From Bacteroidota bacterium (GTDB taxonomy: Bacteria; Bacteroidota; Bacteroidia; Chitinophagales; Chitinophagaceae), in contig VBAR01000003.1 in NCBI GenBank assembly GCA_005882315.1, forward strand, positions 711,640-775,639: 64,000 nucleotides of DNA, given 5' to 3'. Positions 54,701 through 62,627 of this stretch are shown piece by piece. Every line of letters starts with the position of its first letter. The first letter of the stretch is position 1. The position numbers were made by a program, and so were the translations under genes. Below the pieces are notes generated by a model. It was not told the DNA's origin and searched no databases. It was given only the letters and a program-made list of their open reading frames with translations.

Positions 54701-56641
54701 GTGAGAAAAACTTATTTACGCTTGATATTGGGATTGCTGTCATTGTTGGTGATAGGATCTGTCTATTCACAAAAAGACCGGATAGTTGAAATTGAGCAGC
54801 ATCTCAAAACATTATCAGAAAATGTAGCCGGTCTAAACCAAAAAGTTGAGGTGTCAATATCCAATGGAGCGTTGCATGAATTCTTAAAAGGGCTTGCTGT
54901 TGCGCATAATCTGAATTTCAATATTGCCCCGGATATCAATAAGCGCATCACGGCATTTTTCTCCAATGAAAGAATGGAAACTGTTCTGGTATATCTTGCC
55001 CGGCAATATGATCTCGATTATTCATTTACCGGGAATATCATTTCCATCTCAAATTATATTGATCCAAATTCAATTAGCCGTTCAGGGCCAAAAGAAATAA
55101 GCATCCTTTTTACCCCGGGGACACAAACATTTACAATGGATCTTAAAGATGATTCATTGGTAACTGTTGCAAAAAAGATCACTCAATACTCGGGGCGAAA
55201 TATAATGGTGTTGCCAGAATTGTATCCGAAAAGGATATCGGGTTATGTGCAGGATATGACAGCACAGAACGCAATTGAAAAACTGGCGATCGCCAATTTA
55301 TTTAAAGTCACTAAAACAAATGATAATTCCTTTTTACTGGAAGCGTTGAAACCCGATGAAGAAATAGTTGCAAAATCAATGATTGATCCAAATTCAGATT
55401 TTGCAATAAGAAAAGTAAACAGGAATTCGGGACAATCTTCATCGGGCACCTATAACATTTCACTTGATTCCGCCGGTAAAAAACAAATAACACTTAACAT
55501 CGTCAACTTGCCGATAAAAGATGTAATTAAAAATATTGCCGAACAAGCTTCCATAAACTACTTTGTCTATTCAGATCTGCTGGGCAATGCTACTGCTACG
55601 GTCTATAAACTGGAATTCGATAAAGTTCTAAACTACATTTTACAGGGCACCAAATACACCTTTAATGTAAATAATGGTGTCTATATGATCGGGGACAGAA
55701 AAGATGAAGGGCTAAGAGCTCATAAATTAATACAGCTAAAATATCGTTCAGTTGATTCATTACTTCCCGCCATTCCCCAGGAATTGCGGCAAAATGTAGA
55801 GATCCAGGAATTCAAAGAATTAAACAGCTTTCTACTTAGCGGATCACAACCACAAATAAAGGAAATAGAAAATTTCGTAACGGAACTGGATAAAACGGTT
55901 CCGATGGTATTGATCGAGGTCATTCTCATGGATGTTAAGAAAAGTAAATCCATTCAAACAGGCATTACTATGGGAATATCAGATTCAGTAAAAACGGGAG
56001 GAACATTATTAGGAGGCCCCGGAACAGATTTCACGTTTGGATCAAATGATATAAACCGTTTTATTGATCAGATAGGGTTGAATAATGTATTCAATATTGG
56101 CAGAGTCACTCCAAATTTTTATGTCTCATTGAAGGCACTTGAGAATAATAGTAATGTGGAACTCCGCCAGACTCCGAAACTATCGGCATTAAATGGCCAT
56201 ACAGCTAACCTAAGTATTGGAAGTACCCGTTACTATTCTGTCCGAACACAAAATGTTATCGGTTCCTTAACTCCACAAACGGTAGTAACAGAGCAATACA
56301 TACCAGTCGAAGCAAGTCTTGCAATAGACATTGAGCCTTTTGTATCCGGTGACCAGCAGATTACATTAAACATCAATATTGATATTTCTGATTTTCTGTT
56401 CAATACACCGATAAATGTTCCTCCTCCCTCTGCAAGTAGTAAGTTCAGATCGATCATCAGGGTAAAAAATGAAGAAATGATTGTATTAGGGGGTATTGAA
56501 AGAACCGAAAAGAGTGAAGAAGGGTCAGGAACGCCTTTTTTGTCAAGAATACCTCTTATCAAATGGCTTTTTAGTAGTCGCACCAAAGTAGATAGCAAAA
56601 CGGTTTCTGTAGTATTTATAAAACCGACAATAATAAATTGA
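54701..56641 (+). CDS. gspD: Secretin GspD/PilQ
   Basis: A 646-residue outer-membrane protein that starts with GTG. It has a signal peptide (cleavage near VYSQ), N-domains with repeated patterns (VSISNGALHEFLKGLAVAHN, ISGYVQDMTAQNAIEKLAIA, LNIVNLPIKDVIKNIAEQ), and a C-terminal secretin domain: VPMVLIEVILMDV, NVELRQTPKLSALNGHTANL, and IRVKNEEMIVLGGI with SEEGSGTPFLSRIPLIKWLF. It forms the gated ring through which the system's cargo leaves. It begins 10 bases after gspE. Confidence 0.94.
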   Translation: MRKTYLRLILGLLSLLVIGSVYSQKDRIVEIEQHLKTLSENVAGLNQKVEVSISNGALHEFLKGLAVAHNLNFNIAPDINKRITAFFSNERMETVLVYLARQYDLDYSFTGNIISISNYIDPNSISRSGPKEISILFTPGTQTFTMDLKDDSLVTVAKKITQYSGRNIMVLPELYPKRISGYVQDMTAQNAIEKLAIANLFKVTKTNDNSFLLEALKPDEEIVAKSMIDPNSDFAIRKVNRNSGQSSSGTYNISLDSAGKKQITLNIVNLPIKDVIKNIAEQASINYFVYSDLLGNATATVYKLEFDKVLNYILQGTKYTFNVNNGVYMIGDRKDEGLRAHKLIQLKYRSVDSLLPAIPQELRQNVEIQEFKELNSFLLSGSQPQIKEIENFVTELDKTVPMVLIEVILMDVKKSKSIQTGITMGISDSVKTGGTLLGGPGTDFTFGSNDINRFIDQIGLNNVFNIGRVTPNFYVSLKALENNSNVELRQTPKLSALNGHTANLSIGSTRYYSVRTQNVIGSLTPQTVVTEQYIPVEASLAIDIEPFVSGDQQITLNINIDISDFLFNTPINVPPPSASSKFRSIIRVKNEEMIVLGGIERTEKSEEGSGTPFLSRIPLIKWLFSSRTKVDSKTVSVVFIKPTIIN

Positions 56642-56644
56642 TTT

Positions 56645-57877
56645 ATGTGGCGGAAGGCTGAACAAAAAATACTTCAAATAAAAAAAGCCGCCGGGGTAGA
56701 GATCATCTTTCTCGAAGGTGATAAATATTATATTAATATAAATCAAACAATTTCCAGGAATAATGCGATCATCAATGAGAAAGAAATTCACTCACTCGAA
56801 AGAATTGAGCAAATCGAAGGGCAGATTGCAAAAGATATTCCTTTATCCATTGTACTGAATGGAAAGGGAATACTCTTAAAAAAAATTGTGGGCCCTGCTT
56901 CGAATGGGTTATTGCAATCCGTAATACCGAATGCCAATCCCGATGATTTTTATTATGATCTTCTGGAAGGTGAAAACAACAATTTTATTGGAATAGCCCG
57001 GAGAGAAACCATCAATAGTATCATCACAGAATTGAAACAAATGGGATACAAAATAATATCTGTTTCGCTAGGGCTTTCTGTATTACCCAATATCCTGCCT
57101 TTCATTAAACAGGGAATGAAGAATGAACTTGAATCGGATTCCTTATTGATACAAATTGACAATAACGAGATCACTTCATTCAGCGTAAAGGACAGGGTTA
57201 ATAACAATAAATACCAACCCCGTGAATACCTTGTGGCTAATCAATATGTAAAGCCTGCGAATATTTTATCATTCGCAGCCGCCGCAGGACTTTTTGCTGA
57301 CGACATCAGGTCAGCAAACCCAATGAATGCGGCGTTGCTGAATGAAGAAAGGAAAGAATATCGTTCCTACAGGTTATTCAGGTTTGCAGTCATAGGTTTT
57401 CTGACATCGCTTTTCGCTTTATTGCTGATTAATTTTTTTATATACAATCATTATTTCATTAAGAACAGGGATCTCCAGACTTCCAGTACATTTTTATCAG
57501 AACAAAACCAATCATTTCAGCAATTGAGTAAAGATGTTAAGAGAAAGGAAAAATTCTTAAACCAGGTCGGCTGGACCAGTATGAGCCGAACCAGTTTTTA
57601 TGCCGACAGGATCGCAGGGCTGGCTCCTCCGGAACTAATGTTTACCAATTTGCAGATTTATCCGGCCAGGAGTAATTTCTTATCTGATGCAGCAGGTAAT
57701 ATTTTTAAAAAAGATACGATTGCTCTAAATGGAATTTGTGGCAACCCGGTCGACCTTAGCTTATTCGTGAATAACCTGAAAATTCTTGCAGATTTTAAAA
57801 CCGTAACAATTAAAAGTTATCAATACCGTAGTGAAATTGAAAGTGGTTCTTTTCAAATGGAACTTATAACCCAGTGA
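56645..57877 (+). CDS. GspL/PilM-PilN-like inner-membrane protein
   Basis: A 410-residue protein. About 240 cytoplasmic residues have weak actin-like/PilM character (IGIARRETINSIITELKQMGYK, ILSFAAAAGLF), then one transmembrane helix (about 246-267), then a periplasmic part with a coiled region and a ferredoxin-like domain, as in PilN/GspL. It fuses roles that are often split between PilM and PilN. It probably ties the GspE ATPase to the membrane. It starts 3 bases after gspD and its stop overlaps the next gene by 4 bases (GTGA). Confidence 0.72.
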   Translation: MWRKAEQKILQIKKAAGVEIIFLEGDKYYININQTISRNNAIINEKEIHSLERIEQIEGQIAKDIPLSIVLNGKGILLKKIVGPASNGLLQSVIPNANPDDFYYDLLEGENNNFIGIARRETINSIITELKQMGYKIISVSLGLSVLPNILPFIKQGMKNELESDSLLIQIDNNEITSFSVKDRVNNNKYQPREYLVANQYVKPANILSFAAAAGLFADDIRSANPMNAALLNEERKEYRSYRLFRFAVIGFLTSLFALLLINFFIYNHYFIKNRDLQTSSTFLSEQNQSFQQLSKDVKRKEKFLNQVGWTSMSRTSFYADRIAGLAPPELMFTNLQIYPARSNFLSDAAGNIFKKDTIALNGICGNPVDLSLFVNNLKILADFKTVTIKSYQYRSEIESGSFQMELITQ

Positions 57878-58419
57878 TCAAAAAACTTACATACCAGCAA
57901 AAATTAAAATTTTCAGGATTCTTTGCAATTCTGCTTTTAATTATTTGTTATAAGCTTTCATTTTCAAGAACGATCGAACAGTATAGAACCTTCAGGCAAT
58001 ACCAGCGGACTTTTTTGGCAAACAATCAGGATCTCAATGCTCTGCACTTACTAAAAGCAAAAAATAACTACTTACAGCAGATTCTCAACCGTTTTATTCT
58101 TGACACAGCAGATCAAACCCGGAATCTCCTTACTATAACAGGAGAGTTTTGTGATGAAAATGATCTCCGGATTGAGGAATATAAACCCTATCCGGTAGTA
58201 CAAAGGGATTCTCTTAGCATACTTATGAGAAGTGTAACGCTAAGTGGCAAATTCACTTCCTGTCTTAAACTGATTTACTTCCTCGAAACAAGATCGGATG
58301 CTGGTAGGGTCGGCTCTGTTCAGTTTAAAAGTATTGCACTCCCTTCGAGATCTGAAACCTCGCTTACGTGTACAATTTTTATTCAAAACCTAATGACAGA
58401 ACAAAATGAAAAAAAATAA
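57874..58419 (+). CDS. GspM/PilO-like inner-membrane protein
   Basis: A 181-residue protein that starts with GTG. It has one N-terminal transmembrane helix (FFAILLLIICYKLSF), a coiled segment (EQYRTFRQYQRTFLANNQDL) and a periplasmic domain with the PilO/GspM-type pattern of a ferredoxin-like fold (VTLSGKFTSCLKLIYFLE). Similarity is low, so the call rests largely on topology and on its place after the L-like gene; GspL-GspM and PilN-PilO pairs have the same order. Confidence 0.72.
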   Translation: MIKKLTYQQKLKFSGFFAILLLIICYKLSFSRTIEQYRTFRQYQRTFLANNQDLNALHLLKAKNNYLQQILNRFILDTADQTRNLLTITGEFCDENDLRIEEYKPYPVVQRDSLSILMRSVTLSGKFTSCLKLIYFLETRSDAGRVGSVQFKSIALPSRSETSLTCTIFIQNLMTEQNEKK

Positions 58420-58762
58420 TTTTCTGATTTTGTTGGCATTAATTTTTTTTAGCTGTGTGGCAGCGTATGAAATAGATATATCCCGGAGGAAAGTCGTCCT
58501 GCTTGCACCGGTCAACAATCTGAGTACAACTGAACCAATGCATACTTTTTACTGGGCCCTGGTCGACGGTGCAGGTCAATATCAATTGCAGATAGTTTCG
58601 CCCAGGTTTGATTCAATTGTGCGCCTGGTGGTCGATACTACATTGGATAGAAATACTTTCCCGATCGTTTTAGCCATCGGAACTTATCAATGGCGGGTAA
58701 GAGCAAAGAACAGTGCTTATAATTCTGAATTTAGTGATGTCTGGAATCTCATAATTCAATAA
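58406..58762 (+). CDS. Small Fn3-like lipoprotein in the T2SS-like operon
   Basis: A 118-residue protein with a lipoprotein-type N-terminus (LIFFSC, an imperfect lipobox) and one beta-sandwich domain resembling fibronectin III: VVLLAPVNNLSTTEPMHTFYW, AGQYQLQIVSP, GTYQWRVRAKNSAYNSEFSD. It overlaps the M-like gene by 14 bases, so it belongs to the operon. It may be a pilotin-like or accessory lipoprotein of the secretin, but it does not resemble known pilotins. Confidence 0.72.
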   Translation: MKKNNFLILLALIFFSCVAAYEIDISRRKVVLLAPVNNLSTTEPMHTFYWALVDGAGQYQLQIVSPRFDSIVRLVVDTTLDRNTFPIVLAIGTYQWRVRAKNSAYNSEFSDVWNLIIQ

Positions 58763-58769
58763 CGGGTTA

Positions 58770-59267
58770 ATGAATCCCAAAAAAATACGATATTATCTTT
58801 TAGCAGGAGTTCTGACAATATGGGGCCTGATCATCTTCAGGATCGTAAAAGGATTAGATCAGGATGCTGCCATGCCGCCTGTGAAAAAAATAATTGCAAA
58901 ACTCAAACTTGACGATCCACAGGACAGCTTTACTTTATTTGCCAATTATCCTGACCCATTCATAAAAGCAAATGATGATAATGGAAGATCAGGGGCAAAC
59001 GCTGAGATCCCATTTCAAAATAACCCTGTTACTAATATTAGACCTGTACTTGAAAAACCTCGATACGATTTCAGCACGGTGGTTTACAGGGGCATGATCA
59101 ATAACCAGGTAACAAAAAAGAAAATTGCCTTTATTTCGGTGGCAGGTAAAGATTATACTGTCAAAGAAGGTGATATAATTGAATCGCTAAAGATCAGGAA
59201 GATAACTGGCACACAAATAATAGTTTTTGCAGAGGGAAAATCATCTTCTATTATGCTGAAAAAATAA
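58770..59267 (+). CDS. GspC/PilP-like inner-membrane protein
   Basis: A 165-residue protein with one N-terminal helix (YYLLAGVLTIWGLIIFRIV), a Pro/Asn-rich linker, and a C-terminal domain with YDFSTVVYRGMINNQVTKKKIAFISVAGKDYTVKEGD, matching the HR-type domain of GspC and PilP proteins (VGxI..AFI...VREGD). It would link the inner-membrane parts to the secretin. It is the last gene of the operon, 7 bases after the lipoprotein gene. Confidence 0.75.
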   Translation: MNPKKIRYYLLAGVLTIWGLIIFRIVKGLDQDAAMPPVKKIIAKLKLDDPQDSFTLFANYPDPFIKANDDNGRSGANAEIPFQNNPVTNIRPVLEKPRYDFSTVVYRGMINNQVTKKKIAFISVAGKDYTVKEGDIIESLKIRKITGTQIIVFAEGKSSSIMLKK

Positions 59268-59305
59268 TAAGTTTTGTATATTACTTCAAAGATTTTCCAG
59301 GCAAA

Positions 59306-61936
59306 ATGAACCTGAAAATACCATTTACTATACTGCTTTTAATATTAAATCTTTATTCCATTTCACAACAATGGAATAACTGGTATTTTGGCGCGAGGGC
59401 AGGTATTACCTTTAATTCCGGCAGCCCTGTTGTGATAACCAATAGTTTTATGAATGCTAGTGAAGGCTGTGCCACGGTGAGCAATAGTGCAGGTAGCATT
59501 CTTTTCTATACGGATGGAATAAAAGTCTGGGACCGGACAAATAATTTCATGCCTAATGGAACGAATTTGTTTGGGCATGGTTCGACAACCCATGCAGCCA
59601 TCGTTGTCCCGAAACCAAGAGATACGAATCGTTATTATGTTTTTACAGCTGATGCTGCTGATCATGATTTTACAAATGGATATCGTTATTCAGAAGTAGA
59701 TATGACATTGAATGGTGGTCTGGGAGATGTAACGGCAAACAGGAATGTACTTCTCTACACCCCATGCACTGAAAAACTGGCTGCTGTAAGACATCCCAAC
59801 GGAATTGACTATTGGGTCATTACCAAAGAATGGAATAATAATCGTTACCGGGTGTATAAGATTGATTGTGGCGGGATCAATACAACACCTATAATTTCAG
59901 ATGTGGGTGTGATCCATGGGGGTACAACACAACCATATTTTGGTGGTATTGGCACGATCAAAGTATCACCTGACGGAAGAAAAATAGCTGCGGCCATAAC
60001 AGGAGGACCTGGTTGTGGTGTACAAATATTGGATTTTAATACAGCTACGGGACAGCTCTCCAACCCGGTATTCCTGACTGGTTATTTTGAGCCGGCCCTG
60101 CGTCCTTATGGTGTTGAGTTTTCACCCAATTCCTCTCTGCTATATGTCAGTTCAGGTAACAATAAAGATGTATTTCAATATGACCTGTCATCCAATAATG
60201 AGACCACCATCAATGCATCGAAGTATACAACCATCACCAATGACTTTCACAATGCCATGCAACTCGGCCCCGATAATAAGATTTATGTCACAGATTTTTT
60301 TTCGGATCATTTGAGTGTTATTAATAACCCCGATGTTTATGGAGTAGGGATGAATTTTGCCGAAGCGGTGATTGCATTAAATGGTCGTCTTTGTTTTGCA
60401 GGGTTGCCTGCGATCATCGGAAATTCAACTGCAGCGCCACTGCCTCCTATTGATTTTACTTACTCGTTCATTAATTGTTACGTGCAATTCTCGGGAACTA
60501 CCAATGGATTATCGGGCACCTTTAGATGGCATTGGGATTTTGGAGATGGTGTTACGGACACATTTCAAACTGTAAGACATTCGTACAGGGGTTCGGGTAG
60601 TTATAATGTACAGCTTACAGTTTATTCAACCAGTCCTTGCGGTGTCAGTGATACATTTCGAATATCAAAACCTGTTATTATCAATAATGTTTTCTCTGTC
60701 GATTTTTTGAATACAGGGAATTGTGCAAACCAGATTTATCAATTCACAGATAATACAGTTTTGAATACAGGTGCAATAACAGGTTATAGCTGGGATTTTG
60801 GTGACGGGAATAATTCGGTTCAGCAAAGCCCGGCACATAGCTATGCTAGTCCGGGTGTCTTTACGGTGAAGTTTGTGGTTTCAACGAGTGGTGTTTGTCG
60901 CGCCGATAGTATTGAAAAGACAATCTTTGTTGATACGAGACCTGTCGTTGATTTTAGCTTCGTTGGTGGATGTAAAGACTCAGCGATACTATTGACCGAT
61001 GCGTCAAGCAATGCAACTGGCGGCGTTGCACAATGGACCTGGGACTTTGGAAATGGAAACACTTCAACTATTCAAAACCCTACTGCTAATTATTCTATTC
61101 CTGGCAATTTTAATGTGACACTTACAGCAATATCTCAGCATGGGTGCCGGGGCTCGTTAATAAAACCAATCAGCATCGAAAGTGCCCCGACTGCAGACTA
61201 TAGTTTTAATACCGTGTGCCTTGGCAAACCAGTAACGTTTACTGATAACTCAACAAACAGTTTAGGAAATATAATAAGTTGGCAATGGAATTTTGGAGAC
61301 AATTCGGGTTCGACACTTCGAAATCCTGTTCATTCTTTTATGCAAGAAGGAGATTTCCCAGTAACGTTAATTGCCTCAACACAAAATGGATGCAATTCTA
61401 TCAGTCATCTGGAAACTTTGATCGTAAGGCAGGCGATCGCCAATGCAGGCAGAGATACTATTGCTGTATATAATGAGCCCATTCAGTTGAATGGATCCGG
61501 AGGTGCAAACTATCAATGGTCCCCTTCTGCATTTTTGAATAATTCAAATATCGCTAATCCAGTTGCGACGCTTACGAATGACCAGGTATTTAGTTTAAAC
61601 ATTACAACAGCGCAGGGTTGTACAGGAACTGATAACGTATCCATTACTGTGGTTAAAACATTTGATATATATGTGCCTTCTGGTTTTACTCCCAATGGTG
61701 ATGGAAAGAATGAATTGCTTCAACCTTATCCTCTTGGGATAAGAGAGATGGAGTATTTCAGGATCTTCAACCGATGGGGACAGATGGTATTTGCAAGTAA
61801 GAACTCGAGTGATGGTTGGAATGGGAAGCTGAATGGCATCAATCAACCAGTTGGTGTGTATGTGTGGATCATTAATGCAATTGATATCGCAGGAAAGCGG
61901 GTTGAAAGAAAAGGCACCTCAGTGCTGATCCGATAA
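59306..61936 (+). CDS. PKD-repeat protein with T9SS type B sorting domain
   Basis: An 876-residue exported protein. After the signal peptide (near YSISQ) a propeller-like part of about 370 residues (NNWYFGARAGITFNSGSPV, SPDGRKIAAAI, GPDNKIYVTDFFSDHLSVI) is followed by four PKD domains (recurring WDFGDG or WNFGDN with HSY or HSF; about 380-750). The C-terminus is a T9SS type B sorting domain (FTPNGDGKNELLQ..FRIFNRWGQMVFASKNSSDGWNGKLNG). It is probably a surface adhesin or matrix protein. It starts 38 bases after the T2SS-like operon, but it should leave by T9SS. Confidence 0.9.
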   Translation: MNLKIPFTILLLILNLYSISQQWNNWYFGARAGITFNSGSPVVITNSFMNASEGCATVSNSAGSILFYTDGIKVWDRTNNFMPNGTNLFGHGSTTHAAIVVPKPRDTNRYYVFTADAADHDFTNGYRYSEVDMTLNGGLGDVTANRNVLLYTPCTEKLAAVRHPNGIDYWVITKEWNNNRYRVYKIDCGGINTTPIISDVGVIHGGTTQPYFGGIGTIKVSPDGRKIAAAITGGPGCGVQILDFNTATGQLSNPVFLTGYFEPALRPYGVEFSPNSSLLYVSSGNNKDVFQYDLSSNNETTINASKYTTITNDFHNAMQLGPDNKIYVTDFFSDHLSVINNPDVYGVGMNFAEAVIALNGRLCFAGLPAIIGNSTAAPLPPIDFTYSFINCYVQFSGTTNGLSGTFRWHWDFGDGVTDTFQTVRHSYRGSGSYNVQLTVYSTSPCGVSDTFRISKPVIINNVFSVDFLNTGNCANQIYQFTDNTVLNTGAITGYSWDFGDGNNSVQQSPAHSYASPGVFTVKFVVSTSGVCRADSIEKTIFVDTRPVVDFSFVGGCKDSAILLTDASSNATGGVAQWTWDFGNGNTSTIQNPTANYSIPGNFNVTLTAISQHGCRGSLIKPISIESAPTADYSFNTVCLGKPVTFTDNSTNSLGNIISWQWNFGDNSGSTLRNPVHSFMQEGDFPVTLIASTQNGCNSISHLETLIVRQAIANAGRDTIAVYNEPIQLNGSGGANYQWSPSAFLNNSNIANPVATLTNDQVFSLNITTAQGCTGTDNVSITVVKTFDIYVPSGFTPNGDGKNELLQPYPLGIREMEYFRIFNRWGQMVFASKNSSDGWNGKLNGINQPVGVYVWIINAIDIAGKRVERKGTSVLIR

Positions 61937-62011
61937 TTCAATTCTTGCTGGCATTGCCTAGTCTATAACACAATAAATCTCCAATATAAATATCATTAGA
62001 CTAAAACAAAG

Positions 62012-62605
62012 CTATTTGCCTTTAAATTCTGGTACCATAAAATAAAATGGCCCATAAAATAAAACACTGTCTATTTCAATGCTATTTTTAGTTTTCACAA
62101 ATTCAATTTCAATTAAACCTTTAACCTCTTGATCTGTTTTAAAGTTGATGGTATTAAGAGTCAGCTTTTCTTTAATAGGGGTCCAATCACTATTTGGCAT
62201 TTTACTCTCGGTAAAATTGGATATAAAATAGCCATCAAAAATTTTTAGTGACAGCAAATAGTCTTTAAGAGCATTGCTTCGAAGCTCAATTATTGTAGTA
62301 TCCTTATTTACCATTCCGATACATCGGTTTAATCCAAACCTTTTGTCAAATTTATCTGCTACAAAAGCATTCACGACCTTTTTCACTTTGGGGTCCTCCA
62401 CATTTGTAACCTCTGAAATCAATGAATCATTTCGATAAACCTGTAAAGAGGAAACACTTTCAGAATATGCCTTTGATTTAAAGAATTCGTCTTCCAAATT
62501 TGGATCGACCTTCACCTTATTTAAATTCTCTTTATTACTAATCTGCGCACAAGAAAAGTTGATAACCCAGCAAAGGATTGTCATGCTTAGTATTAATTTT
62601 CTCAT
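62012..62605 (-). CDS. Secreted protein downstream of an RHS gene
   Basis: A 197-residue exported protein with a signal peptide (ending near NFSCAQ; a C before AQ makes a lipoprotein possible). The body is mixed helix and strand (FNKRFG, TTIIELRSNALKDYLLSLKIFDGYF, IEIEFVKTKNSIEIDSVLFYGPF). I do not recognise the family. It begins 22 bases after the stop codon of the RHS gene, the place of a partner or immunity protein; an exported immunity protein would imply a periplasmic or envelope target. Confidence 0.6.
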   Translation of the reverse strand: MRKLILSMTILCWVINFSCAQISNKENLNKVKVDPNLEDEFFKSKAYSESVSSLQVYRNDSLISEVTNVEDPKVKKVVNAFVADKFDKRFGLNRCIGMVNKDTTIIELRSNALKDYLLSLKIFDGYFISNFTESKMPNSDWTPIKEKLTLNTINFKTDQEVKGLIEIEFVKTKNSIEIDSVLFYGPFYFMVPEFKGK

Positions 62606-62627
62606 TTTATATGGTTTTCATTTGTTA

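Noticed and set aside
54701..59267. A complete type IV pilus locus
   Set aside because: There is no PilC/GspF, no PilT and only one pseudopilin, so it is described as a T2SS/T4P-like operon instead.
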